The notes beneath the pieces are model-generated. The model was not told where the DNA came from and did no database searches. It saw only the letters and a list, made by a program, of their open reading frames with translations. Position numbers and translations under genes: made by a program. Below are positions 1-6,721 of a stretch of 10,729 bases of DNA, piece by piece. How positions within the stretch are numbered: position 1 is the stretch's first letter; every line of letters begins with the position of its first letter. Source of the DNA: an uncultured Erysipelotrichaceae bacterium (GTDB lineage Bacteria; Bacillota_I; Bacilli_A; Erysipelotrichales; Coprobacillaceae); assembly GCA_900544435.1 (NCBI GenBank), contig UQVG01000049.1:1-10729 (forward strand), in the 5' to 3' direction.

Positions 1-40
1 AGAATAAAAAAAATAAAAAGAAAAAATAATGCATAATAGT

Positions 41-87
41 AAAATATAAAGAACAATGTCTTATCATTACATTGTTCTTTTTTATTT
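41..87. terminator. Bidirectional intrinsic terminator after the RluA-type gene
   Basis: An 8-bp perfect stem, GAACAATG (51-58) with CATTGTTC (70-77), encloses an 11-nt loop. On the plus strand it is followed by a T-rich run (78-87); on the minus strand by TTTATATTTT (50-41). It begins 4 bp past the stop codon of the minus-strand pseudouridine synthase gene, so it most likely ends that transcript. It could equally end a plus-strand transcript entering from the left. The A-rich stretch 1-40 shows nothing else. Confidence 0.8.
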
Positions 88-972
88 AAAGATTTTTTCC
101 ATATCAAAAGGAAGTAAACATTCAATTTTTATTGTTTGATAAGTTAATGGATGAATAAACTCTAAACAATAAGCATGTAAAGCCATTCTTTTAATCATAG
201 AAGAAGTTTTTCCATAAAGAGTATCTCCTATAATAGGATGATGTAAATGATTCAAATGAACTCTTATTTGATGCTTTCGACCAGTTTCAATTTGACATTT
301 TACAAGTGTATAATTTTCTTTTGTTTTAATTTCTTTAAAATGTGTTAAAGCATCTTTACCTGTTTTAGAAATGCACATTTTATTTTTACTATGACGGTCT
401 TGACCGATAGGTAAATCAATAGTCATTTCTCTTTTAGGTAAATGTCCTTGAATGATTGCTAGATAAGTTTTCTTAATTTTTTTAGATGCAATCATATAAT
501 CAAAATAGGGTTGTAAAAGAGCACATTTACAAAACATCACAAGACCAGTTGTATCTCTATCTAAACGATGGAGATAACGAATCGGTAAATCTTGATGAGT
601 TTGTTGGTAATAGTAACTCACATAATTACAAAGAGTATTTTTTTTACTTTTATCATCAGGATGAATAATAAGATGACTAGGTTTATTGACGATACAAAGC
701 AGATCATCTTCATAAATGATATCTAATGCACTTTCTTGTTCAATAAAGTCTCTACCTTGTTCGTAGGCTTTAATTGAAAGAATATCTTTATCTTTTAAAA
801 CGGTTTGATAATCAACATAGTTATTATTTAAAGTATAATCTTTATTTTGACGAAGTAAGTGAATTGTTTTTTTAGAAAGATGTAGATAATGAAAGAATTC
901 AAGAAGAGTCATTCCTTGAATTCTTTCATCAATTTCTATTACTAAATGATTATTTTCTTTATGATAATGCAT
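82..972 (-). CDS. RluA-family RNA pseudouridine synthase
   Basis: This is a 296-residue cytoplasmic enzyme that isomerises uridine to pseudouridine in rRNA or tRNA. The catalytic motif HRLDRDTTGL lies at residues 135-144, with Asp138 as the expected nucleophile. GRKHQIRVHL (231-240) and HPIIGDTLYG (245-254) are the other RluA-family signatures. Residues 1-70 have the size and position of the usual N-terminal S4-like domain. The length is normal for RluA/RluC/RluD types, but the target uridine cannot be told from sequence. The ATG at 972 is used because an in-frame TAA lies only 9 nt upstream and the next Met is at residue 21; no strong ribosome binding site is seen. The gene overlaps the rlmA stop by 14 bp, suggesting translational coupling in one transcript from the rlmA promoter. 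Confidence 0.93.
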   Translation of the reverse strand: MHYHKENNHLVIEIDERIQGMTLLEFFHYLHLSKKTIHLLRQNKDYTLNNNYVDYQTVLKDKDILSIKAYEQGRDFIEQESALDIIYEDDLLCIVNKPSHLIIHPDDKSKKNTLCNYVSYYYQQTHQDLPIRYLHRLDRDTTGLVMFCKCALLQPYFDYMIASKKIKKTYLAIIQGHLPKREMTIDLPIGQDRHSKNKMCISKTGKDALTHFKEIKTKENYTLVKCQIETGRKHQIRVHLNHLHHPIIGDTLYGKTSSMIKRMALHAYCLEFIHPLTYQTIKIECLLPFDMEKIFK

Positions 973-1768
973 AAACTGTTACTTTGATATCAATTGTAAT
1001 ATCTAAACCTTGTAAAGTATCTAAAACCCCACGTTTTTCTTTTTTAATATGATAATAGTGAGGTGTCATCATTAAAAGATTAAGTGCATCTTCACGATTA
1101 GAAATATGAACTTTCTCTTTAAAATCATAACTTTTCACTTGATTAAAATCTAAACGAATATACTTATCACTTTTTACTTTAATTTCATCATAAATCAATT
1201 CTTTAATTTCAATTAAATGTTGATTATTAGCAGTAACATGAATAATATAACCATCTTTTTTTAACGCTCTTTTTAATTCATCTTGATTGACTACTGTAAA
1301 TAAAGCGCAAATAAAATCTAAACTATGATCTAGAATAGGAATATTTTTAGAATTTCCTACTAACCAAGTAATATCTTTACGATAACGTGTTGCCATATCA
1401 ATAGCAATCTTGGAAATATCTAAACCATAAACATCACTGCTTTCAAAATGTTTCTTTAAACCTTGTGTATAATATCCTTCACCACAACCTAAATCTAAAA
1501 TACTTAAAGTATCTTGATGTTTAAATTCATCAATACAATGAATGACTTGATTTAAAATAGGATCATAATATCCTTTATTTAAATAAGCTTTTCTTGCTAC
1601 TAAAGATTCTTTACTATCTCCAGGATTATTGGTAGCTTTATCAGGATTTAACAATAAATTGATGTAGCCTCTTTTAGAAATGTCATAACAATGATTGTTT
1701 TCACATTTAAGTGTTTTGTTTTCTAAATGAAGTTGTTGATGACATTTGGGACAAGCTAATAATTTCAT
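959..1768 (-). CDS. rlmA: 23S rRNA (guanine-N1) methyltransferase RlmA
   Basis: This 269-residue SAM-dependent methyltransferase matches the RlmA/RrmA/TlrB family, which methylates G745 or G748 in helix 35 of 23S rRNA near the macrolide exit-tunnel site. The N-terminal zinc finger is clear: Cys6, Cys9, Cys22 and His26, followed by YDISKRGYINLLL. A PGDS segment with ARKAYLNKGYY (49-68) is typical of the family. SAM motif I is LDLGCGEGYY (91-100), and the MTPHYY segment (234-239) sits where the family has its conserved MTP. Gram-positive members usually modify G748 (RlmA-II), so that is the likelier target by inference. The ATG at 1768 has a strong GAGGTGA ribosome binding site (1779-1773). It is the first gene of a two-gene minus-strand operon with the RluA-type gene. 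Confidence 0.93.
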   Translation of the reverse strand: MKLLACPKCHQQLHLENKTLKCENNHCYDISKRGYINLLLNPDKATNNPGDSKESLVARKAYLNKGYYDPILNQVIHCIDEFKHQDTLSILDLGCGEGYYTQGLKKHFESSDVYGLDISKIAIDMATRYRKDITWLVGNSKNIPILDHSLDFICALFTVVNQDELKRALKKDGYIIHVTANNQHLIEIKELIYDEIKVKSDKYIRLDFNQVKSYDFKEKVHISNREDALNLLMMTPHYYHIKKEKRGVLDTLQGLDITIDIKVTVYALS

Positions 1769-1786
1769 AGTATCACCTCGAAAGAC

Positions 1787-1815
1787 ATTATAACAAAAGA
1801 CAAGCTAAAAATTAA
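1787..1815 (-). promoter_or_regulatory. Extended -10 promoter for rlmA and the RluA-type gene
   Basis: On the minus strand a perfect TATAAT (1792-1787) is preceded by TG plus one base, making an extended -10. Seventeen bases further up lies TTAATT (1815-1810), a weak -35 matching 3 of 6 positions. The predicted start is near 1780, which leaves almost no leader before the GAGGTGA, so the exact start is uncertain. Confidence 0.65.
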
Positions 1816-1844
1816 CTGAATTTATGATGAATTTGTGATACTAT
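1816..1844 (+). promoter_or_regulatory. Divergent promoter for the 88-aa protein, SpoU methylase and C-S lyase genes
   Basis: TACTAT (1839-1844) is preceded by TG plus one base (1836-1838), an extended -10. CTGAAT (1816-1821) lies 17 bp upstream as a weak -35. Its -35 directly abuts the -35 of the divergent rlmA promoter. A good GGGGAGGA follows at 1853-1860. Confidence 0.55.
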
Positions 1845-1867
1845 TATTTGCAGGGGAGGAATGCTTG

Positions 1868-2134
1868 ATGTTTTTTAGAAAGAAACAAAAAGTAGACTTA
1901 GATGCTAAGTTTAAAGAGATTTATCATGAAGTTAATAAAATTACTGCAGATGCAGGAAATGAATTAGATGTAACAATCAAATATTCACAAATGAAATTAG
2001 CTTGTCGTAAATATGATGAATTAATTGATTTGATTCATAAAGGAGCAAATTTTGATGAAAAACATTTCTTATCTTTAAAAGAAAGTGTGGAAGAAGAAAC
2101 AAAGAGAGTAGAAGGTTTATTGGATGAAGATTAA
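1868..2134 (+). CDS. Small helical protein of unknown function
   Basis: I do not recognise this 88-residue protein. It starts MFFRKKQKVD, is rich in Lys and Glu, has no membrane segment or signal peptide, and ends acidic (LLDED). Residues 12-30, 38-58 and 64-84 look strongly helical, so a small helical bundle or partial coiled coil is likely. The frame is open back to a GTG at 1835, but the ATG at 1868 is chosen because GGGGAGGA (1853-1860) sits 7 nt before it and the GTG lies inside the promoter. It is the first gene of the operon, and its end overlaps the start of the SpoU methyltransferase by 11 bp. This suggests coupling, but a shared function is not shown. Confidence 0.75.
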   Translation: MFFRKKQKVDLDAKFKEIYHEVNKITADAGNELDVTIKYSQMKLACRKYDELIDLIHKGANFDEKHFLSLKESVEEETKRVEGLLDED

Positions 2135-2861
2135 GGCATATAAGAAAGATTTTGATTATACTTATACGTTAGGTGTTTTTGAAACAATTGAATTATTGAA
2201 AAATAGGCCTGATCTTGTTTTAAGAGTGTATATAAAGAGTAATTCTTATAAGAATAAAGGAATACCTATTATTGATGAAATTTGTAGAGAAAAGCATATT
2301 GAACTTATTGAAAGTGATAATACAGTTCAAAAGTTATCAAAGAAAGATAATTGTTTTGCAATAGCAATCATAAAAAAATATGAAATGACTTTACAAGAAG
2401 GAAATCATGTTGTTCTTGTTAATCCAGGAGATATGGGAAATATGGGAACAATTATGAGAACAATGTTAGGATTCAATTATTATAATTTAGCTATTATTAG
2501 ACCAGGTGTAGATGTTTTTGATCCACGTGTATTAAGAGCTTCGATGGGAGCGATGTTTCATTTAAATATTGAATATTTTGATAGTTTTGAAGATTATTTA
2601 AAAAGATTTCCAAATCATGATATTTATACATTGATGTTAAAAGGTGCCACAAATATTCATAAGGTTGAACCAAAAGAAGGATATCATTCACTTGTTTTTG
2701 GTAATGAAAGTAGTGGTTTACCAGATGAGTATTTAGATTATGGAAAGTCAATTTTTATTCCTCATAGTCATCATATTGATTCATTGAATCTTTCAATGGC
2801 TTTAGGAATGACTTTGATGCATTTTTCAAAAGATGAATTTAAAGATAAAGAAGTATTATAG
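2124..2861 (+). CDS. SpoU/TrmH-family RNA 2'-O-ribose methyltransferase
   Basis: This 245-residue protein carries the three SpoU (SPOUT, trefoil-knot) motifs. Motif 1 runs from Asn100 to Arg112 (NPGDMGNMGTIMR), with Arg112 in the catalytic position. Motif 2 is FGNESSGLP (192-200). Motif 3 is in IPHSHHIDSLNLSMALGM (212-229). These build the knotted SAM-binding site that methylates a ribose 2'-OH in tRNA or rRNA. Residues 1-90 form a substrate-binding extension as in rRNA-type members, so this is not a minimal TrmL. The substrate is not determinable here. The start at 2124 overlaps the upstream stop by 11 bp and has AGAAGG 9 nt upstream. Ten bases separate its stop from the next gene, so all three are probably co-transcribed. 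Confidence 0.9.
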   Translation: MKIKAYKKDFDYTYTLGVFETIELLKNRPDLVLRVYIKSNSYKNKGIPIIDEICREKHIELIESDNTVQKLSKKDNCFAIAIIKKYEMTLQEGNHVVLVNPGDMGNMGTIMRTMLGFNYYNLAIIRPGVDVFDPRVLRASMGAMFHLNIEYFDSFEDYLKRFPNHDIYTLMLKGATNIHKVEPKEGYHSLVFGNESSGLPDEYLDYGKSIFIPHSHHIDSLNLSMALGMTLMHFSKDEFKDKEVL

Positions 2862-2871
2862 GAGGGAAAGT

Positions 2872-4041
2872 ATGTTTGATTTTGATGAAGTTGTAGATAG
2901 AAAAGGGACAAATTGTGCTAAATGGGATGCCATTGAAGCTAATAATAAACCTAAAGATGTTTTACCTATGTGGGTAGCTGATATGGATTTTAAATCACCA
3001 AAGGAAATTGAAAATGCTTTAGTTAAAAGAATAAAACAAGGGGTTTATGGTTATTCGTTTGCACCTGATGAATATTTTGATGCAGTTATTTCATGGATGA
3101 AAAGAAGACATGATTTTACTGTTGATAAAGAATGGATCGTACCAACACCAGGTGTTGTAACAGCAATTAAATTATGTGTGAATGCCTATACTAAAGAAAA
3201 TGACGCTATCATTATTAATAAACCAGTGTATTATCCATTTGATTTTTCAATTGAATTAAATCATCGTAAAATCATTGAAAATGAAATGGTTTATAAAGAT
3301 GGTTATTATGAAATGGATTATGTAGCATTTGAAAAAGCAATTGTTGAAAATGATGTTAAGATGTTTATTTTATGTAATCCATATAATCCAATTGGAAAAG
3401 TATGGAAAGAAGATGAATTGAAACAAATTGGTGAAATTTGTAAGAAACATCATGTTTTAGTCATTGTTGATGAAATTCATGAAGATTTTGTTTATGGTGA
3501 TCATGTACATATTCCTTTCTATAATGTAGATGAAAGTTATAAAGAATTCTCTGTTATTTTAACAGCACCATCTAAGACATTTAACTTAGCTGGATTACAA
3601 ACATCTAATATTATTATTGCGGATGAAAAATTAAGAAAAGCTTATCAAGAAACAATGAATCGTTATGGAGTTAACGAACCAAATTTCTTAGGTATTATTG
3701 CTTGTATGACTGCCTATAATGAATGTGAATTATGGGTAGATGAAATGTTAGAATATGTTTATGATAACTTCACATATTTTGATGAATTCTTAAAAGAAAA
3801 CTTACCTCATATTCATTTAGTAAAACCTGAAGGACTTTATTTATGCTGGGTTGATTTTAGAGAATGTGGTTTAGATAAAGATGAACTTGAAAAAACAATG
3901 TTAGAAAAAGCAGGCTTATGGTTAGATGAAGGATATATCTTTGGAACAGGTGGAGAAGGTTTTGAAAGATTTAATCTTGCAATTCCTAGAAGTGTTTTAG
4001 AAGATGCTTGTCAAAGATTATTAAAAGCTTTTGGAAAATAA
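2872..4041 (+). CDS. PatB/MalY-type PLP-dependent C-S beta-lyase (aminotransferase fold)
   Basis: This 389-residue fold-type I PLP enzyme resembles PatB/MalY cystathionine beta-lyases, which split cystathionine or cysteine to a thiol (or sulfide), pyruvate and ammonia. Near the N-terminus WDAIEANN and LPMWVADMDF (31-40) are family hallmarks. Other landmarks are YGYS (59-62), a PVYYPF PLP-stacking segment (118-123), NPYNPIGKVW (169-178), VDEIHEDFVY (199-208), the PLP-binding Lys235 in APSKTFNLAGLQ, and RFNLAIPR (366-373) for carboxylate binding. The length fits the family. The ATG at 2872 is chosen over an in-frame start at 2833, because GGAGGG (2861-2866) immediately precedes it and the longer version would overlap the upstream gene. 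The likely role is methionine biosynthesis or cysteine breakdown; a general aminotransferase activity cannot be excluded. Confidence 0.9.
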   Translation: MFDFDEVVDRKGTNCAKWDAIEANNKPKDVLPMWVADMDFKSPKEIENALVKRIKQGVYGYSFAPDEYFDAVISWMKRRHDFTVDKEWIVPTPGVVTAIKLCVNAYTKENDAIIINKPVYYPFDFSIELNHRKIIENEMVYKDGYYEMDYVAFEKAIVENDVKMFILCNPYNPIGKVWKEDELKQIGEICKKHHVLVIVDEIHEDFVYGDHVHIPFYNVDESYKEFSVILTAPSKTFNLAGLQTSNIIIADEKLRKAYQETMNRYGVNEPNFLGIIACMTAYNECELWVDEMLEYVYDNFTYFDEFLKENLPHIHLVKPEGLYLCWVDFRECGLDKDELEKTMLEKAGLWLDEGYIFGTGGEGFERFNLAIPRSVLEDACQRLLKAFGK

Positions 4042-4042
4042 G

Positions 4043-4059
4043 GTTTTTATGATAAAAAC
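4043..4059. repeat. Perfect AT-rich palindrome upstream of the aldolase promoter
   Basis: GTTTTTAT (4043-4050) and ATAAAAAC (4052-4059) are perfect inverted repeats around a single G. It lies one base past the stop of the C-S lyase gene and just before the -35 of fba. No T-run follows, so it is a poor terminator; a regulator binding site or a weak RNA hairpin are alternatives. Confidence 0.4.
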
Positions 4060-4061
4060 TA

Positions 4062-4090
4062 TGGAAATTCTATATAAAAGATAGTATTAT
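4062..4090 (+). promoter_or_regulatory. Promoter of fba
   Basis: TGGAAA (4062-4067, 4 of 6 matches to the -35 consensus) and TATTAT (4085-4090) are 17 bp apart, with a predicted start near 4097. A clear AAAGGAGA ribosome binding site follows at 4107-4114. Confidence 0.6.
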
Positions 4091-4120
4091 ATAACCGAAA
4101 AAAAGAAAAGGAGATTTGTT

Positions 4121-4987
4121 ATGGGATTAGTATCAGCAACAGAAATGTTAAAGAAAGCTAAAGAAGGACATTATGCAGTAGGTCAATTCAATATCAACAA
4201 CTTAGAATGGACTAAATCAGTATTATTAACTGCAGAAGAATTAAAAGCACCAGTAATCTTAGGTGTTTCAGAAGGTGCTGCTAAATATATGACTGGATAT
4301 ACAACAGTTGCAGCAATGGTTAAAGCAATGGTAGAAGCATTAAATATCACTGTACCAGTAGCTTTACACTTAGATCATGGTTCATACGAAGGAGCTAAAG
4401 CTGCTTTAGATGCAGGTTTCTCTTCAATCATGTTTGATGGTTCTCATTATGGAATCGAAGAAAACATCGAAAAAACAAAAGAAATCGTTGAATTATGTCA
4501 TTCAAAAGGTGTTTCAGTAGAAGCAGAAGTTGGATCAATCGGTGGAGAAGAAGATGGTGTCATCGGTAAAGGTGAAGTAGCAGATCCAAAAGAATGTAAA
4601 TCAATCGCAGACTTAGGAGTAGATTTCTTAGCTGCAGGTATCGGAAATATCCATGGTAAATACCCAGCAAACTGGGAAGGATTAGACTTTGATGCATTAG
4701 ATGCAATCCAAGCTGAAACTGGAAAATTACCATTAGTATTACATGGTGGTTCAGGAATTCCTGATGAAATGATTAAAAAAGCAATCACTTTAGGAGTATC
4801 TAAAGTAAACGTAAACACTGAATGTCAATTATATTTCCAAGAAGCTACACGTAAATACATTGAAGCTGGAAAAGATTTAGAAGGAAAAGGATATGATCCT
4901 CGTAAATTATTAGCACCAGGTGCAGAAGCTATCAAACAATGTGTTAAAGATAGAATGGAAGTATTCGGTTGTATCGGTAAAGCTTAA
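4121..4987 (+). CDS. fba: Class II fructose-1,6-bisphosphate aldolase
   Basis: This 288-residue zinc enzyme cleaves fructose-1,6-bisphosphate to dihydroxyacetone phosphate and glyceraldehyde-3-phosphate in glycolysis, and runs in reverse in gluconeogenesis. HLDHG (83-87) supplies the catalytic Asp85 and zinc ligand His86. The other zinc ligands are His178 in NIHGKY and His208 in LHGGSG. EAEVGSIGGEED (134-145) and VNVNTECQ (229-236) are further class II signatures. The length matches the Bacillus FbaA type. Related tagatose-bisphosphate aldolases share these motifs, but the neighbourhood (murA, rpmE) favours the glycolytic enzyme. Codon use stands out from its neighbours, with many C-ending ATC, TTC, AAC and TAC codons, as expected for a highly expressed gene. 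It has its own promoter and a strong terminator, so it is probably monocistronic. Confidence 0.95.
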   Translation: MGLVSATEMLKKAKEGHYAVGQFNINNLEWTKSVLLTAEELKAPVILGVSEGAAKYMTGYTTVAAMVKAMVEALNITVPVALHLDHGSYEGAKAALDAGFSSIMFDGSHYGIEENIEKTKEIVELCHSKGVSVEAEVGSIGGEEDGVIGKGEVADPKECKSIADLGVDFLAAGIGNIHGKYPANWEGLDFDALDAIQAETGKLPLVLHGGSGIPDEMIKKAITLGVSKVNVNTECQLYFQEATRKYIEAGKDLEGKGYDPRKLLAPGAEAIKQCVKDRMEVFGCIGKA

Positions 4988-4993
4988 TGAATT

Positions 4994-5017
4994 AAAAAAA
5001 GCCTTCGGGCTTTTTTT
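4994..5017 (+). terminator. Intrinsic terminator of fba with UUCG tetraloop
   Basis: AAAAAAAGCC (4994-5003) pairs with GGCTTTTTTT (5008-5017) around a C(UUCG)G tetraloop, six bases past the fba stop. The A and T flanks make it usable in both directions. Confidence 0.93.
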
Positions 5018-5038
5018 GTTTATTTAAAATCTTATTTA

Positions 5039-5067
5039 TTAAGTTGTTTTTTTAATGAATTTATAAT
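5039..5067 (+). promoter_or_regulatory. Promoter of murA
   Basis: A perfect TATAAT (5062-5067) has TTAAGT (5039-5044, 3 of 6) 17 bp upstream. TTGTTT (5044-5049) with TATAGT (5067-5072) is an alternative pair with the same spacing. An AAGGGG ribosome binding site (5096-5101) precedes the start. Confidence 0.5.
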
Positions 5068-5108
5068 ATAGTATTAGGGAATATAGATAGAAGAAAAGGG
5101 GTAAAGTC

Positions 5109-6374
5109 ATGAGTGAAATTATTGCTATTGAAGGTGGACATAAGTTAAATGGAACAGTAGAAATTTCAGGAGCAAAGAATGCGACTGTAGCACTTATTCC
5201 AGCAATTATTTTAGCGGATAGTCCTGTTACAATTTATGGAGTACCAGAAATCAGTGATGTAGATGCTTTAGCAGTTTTATTAAAAGAACTTAATTGTACA
5301 GTATTAAGAAGTCATGATAGTTTAATTGTTGATCCCTCTCGTATGGAAAATGTACCATTAGTATCAGATGCAGTAGATAAATTAAGAGCATCATATTATT
5401 TAATGGGAGCATTACTTGGAAAATGTAAAAAAGTTGTCATGAAAGCGCCAGGAGGATGCTTTTTAGGACCACGTCCAATAGATTTACATATTAAAGGATT
5501 TGAAGCACTAGGAGCAAAAGTTGAATTTGTAGATGGTGCACATGTTATTACAGCAGATCGTTTAGTAGGTGCAAAAATATATTTAGATTTTGCTTCAGTA
5601 GGAGCAACTATTAATATCTTATTGGCAGCAGTTAAAGCTGAAGGAAAAACAGTGATTGAAAATGCTGCAAAAGAACCAGAAATTATAGATGTTGTAAACT
5701 TACTTACAAAAATGGGAGCTAAAATTAGAGGTGCTGGTACTGATACGATTACGATTGAAGGAGTAGAACATTTAAAAGGATGTACACATGAAATCATTCC
5801 TGATCGTATCGAAGCTGGTACATTCTTGATTATGGCAGCAGCTGCCGGAGAAAGAGTTATCATTCAAAATATCATTCCACAACACTTAGAATCACTTATT
5901 TCTAAATTGAAGGAAGTTGGAGTTAAGATGGAAAATGTAGGGGATAGTATTATTGTTTATGGTGATAATAAGAACTTCAATGCTGTAGATGTTAGAACAC
6001 AGGTGTATCCAGGATTTGCGACGGATTTACAACAACCACTTACAGCATTACTTACACAAGCTAATGGACAATCACAAGTAATAGAAACAATTTATCCTGA
6101 GAGATTTAGACATTGTGAACAACTTAATAAAATGGGTGCAAATATCGAATTAGATGAAGCTATGTGCTATATTAATGGGAAAACACCATTAAAAGGAGCA
6201 AAAGTAGAAGCAACAGATTTAAGATGTGGAGCTGCATTATTAATAGCAGGATTAATTGCTGATGGAATCACAGAAATCAGCAATGTATATCATATAGATA
6301 GAGGATATGCGAATATTGATCAAAAATTAATTACTTTAGGTGCTGTTATTAGAAGAATCAAAGTTGATGATTAA
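5109..6374 (+). CDS. murA: UDP-N-acetylglucosamine 1-carboxyvinyltransferase (MurA, MurZ-like)
   Basis: This 421-residue enzyme transfers enolpyruvate from PEP to UDP-GlcNAc, the first committed step of peptidoglycan synthesis, in the cytoplasm. Lys23-Asn24 in SGAKNA bind substrate, and [10 protein letters not shown] (91-100) is a family motif. [14 protein letters not shown] (114-127) contains Cys117, the fosfomycin-sensitive catalytic cysteine. [12 protein letters not shown] holds the conserved Asp near residue 306. The protein is full length for the EPSP-synthase superfamily. Low-GC Gram-positives often have two copies. Its place between fba and rpmE matches B. subtilis murAB (murZ), so it is probably the second-type paralogue; whether another copy exists cannot be seen. 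No terminator lies between its stop and the rpmE promoter 16 bp later, so read-through into rpmE is likely. Confidence 0.96.
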   Translation: MSEIIAIEGGHKLNGTVEISGAKNATVALIPAIILADSPVTIYGVPEISDVDALAVLLKELNCTVLRSHDSLIVDPSRMENVPLVSDAVDKLRASYYLMGALLGKCKKVVMKAPGGCFLGPRPIDLHIKGFEALGAKVEFVDGAHVITADRLVGAKIYLDFASVGATINILLAAVKAEGKTVIENAAKEPEIIDVVNLLTKMGAKIRGAGTDTITIEGVEHLKGCTHEIIPDRIEAGTFLIMAAAAGERVIIQNIIPQHLESLISKLKEVGVKMENVGDSIIVYGDNKNFNAVDVRTQVYPGFATDLQQPLTALLTQANGQSQVIETIYPERFRHCEQLNKMGANIELDEAMCYINGKTPLKGAKVEATDLRCGAALLIAGLIADGITEISNVYHIDRGYANIDQKLITLGAVIRRIKVDD

Positions 6375-6390
6375 AATTATAAAAAAGGGC

Positions 6391-6419
6391 TTGAAAACGA
6401 CATAATTTAATGTTAATAT
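6391..6419 (+). promoter_or_regulatory. Strong extended -10 promoter of rpmE
   Basis: TTGAAA (6391-6396, 5 of 6) and TAATAT (6414-6419, 5 of 6) are separated by 17 bp, with TG plus one base (6411-6413) before the -10. This is the best promoter match in the window after the antitoxin RNA promoter. The predicted start is near 6426. Confidence 0.8.
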
Positions 6420-6425
6420 ATCATA

Positions 6426-6475
6426 GCAACTTACTTTGTAGTGAGAAATCTACAAGGCGGAAGGAGAAATTAAAA
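6426..6475 (+). promoter_or_regulatory. Structured 5' leader of rpmE, candidate L31 autoregulatory leader
   Basis: The ~50-nt leader can fold two ways. One fold pairs CTTTGTAG (6434-6441) with CTACAAGG (6450-6457), an 8-bp stem ending two bases before the AAGGAG ribosome binding site. The other pairs CTTAC (6430-6434) with GTGAG (6441-6445). The two share bases 6434 and 6441 and exclude each other, as in switch-like ribosomal protein leaders. L31 leaders that bind L31 have been proposed in Firmicutes; I cannot confirm that this is that motif. Confidence 0.45.
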
Positions 6476-6679
6476 ATGAAAAAAGGAATTCATCCAAATT
6501 ACAAAAAAGTAAAAGTAGTTTGTACATCATGTGGAGCAGAATTTGAAAGTGGTTCAGTATTAGATGAAGTACGTGTTGATACTTGTTCTAACTGTCATCC
6601 ATTCTATACTGGAAAACAAAGATTTGCTAGTGCTGATGGACGTGTTGAAAAATTCAACAAAAAATACGGACTTAAATAA
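6476..6679 (+). CDS. rpmE: 50S ribosomal protein L31, zinc-binding type
   Basis: This 67-residue protein (starts [10 protein letters not shown]) is ribosomal protein L31, which bridges the 50S and 30S subunits at the central protuberance. The zinc-ribbon cysteines are intact: Cys16, Cys19, Cys37 and Cys40 (CTSCG and [10 protein letters not shown]). It is therefore the C+ type that stores zinc, replaced by a cysteine-free paralogue under zinc starvation in some species. KFNKKYGL near the C-terminus is typical. The ATG at 6476 follows GGAAGGAG. An in-frame start at 6410 is rejected because it lies upstream of the predicted transcription start. C-ending codons are frequent, as expected for high expression. 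A terminator follows directly. Confidence 0.97.
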   Translation: MKKGIHPNYKKVKVVCTSCGAEFESGSVLDEVRVDTCSNCHPFYTGKQRFASADGRVEKFNKKYGLK

Positions 6680-6680
6680 G

Positions 6681-6710
6681 AAAATGAGTACTTGGTACTC
6701 ATTTTTGTTT
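6681..6710 (+). terminator. Intrinsic terminator of rpmE
   Basis: ATGAGTAC (6684-6691) pairs with GTACTCAT (6695-6702) around a 3-nt loop. Flanking A and T runs extend the stem, and a T-rich tail follows. It ends only 2 bp before the GGAGGA of the next gene, and no separate promoter is visible there, so the walJ-like gene may rely on read-through. Confidence 0.88.
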
Positions 6711-6721
6711 TGGAGGAAAAA

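Noticed and set aside
486..668. 60-residue plus-strand open frame
   Set aside because: It lies wholly inside the RluA-type gene on the other strand, with no ribosome binding site and a low-complexity product.
1835..1867. GTG start extending the 88-residue protein by 11 residues
   Set aside because: The GTG falls inside the predicted promoter and upstream of the Shine-Dalgarno; the ATG at 1868 has ideal spacing.
5396..5863. 155-residue minus-strand open frame opposite murA, and similar frames opposite fba (4498-4818), rlmH (7547-7780) and the SpoU gene (2497-2751)
   Set aside because: Each mirrors a firmly identified gene; composition is that of an antisense shadow and no start signals are present.
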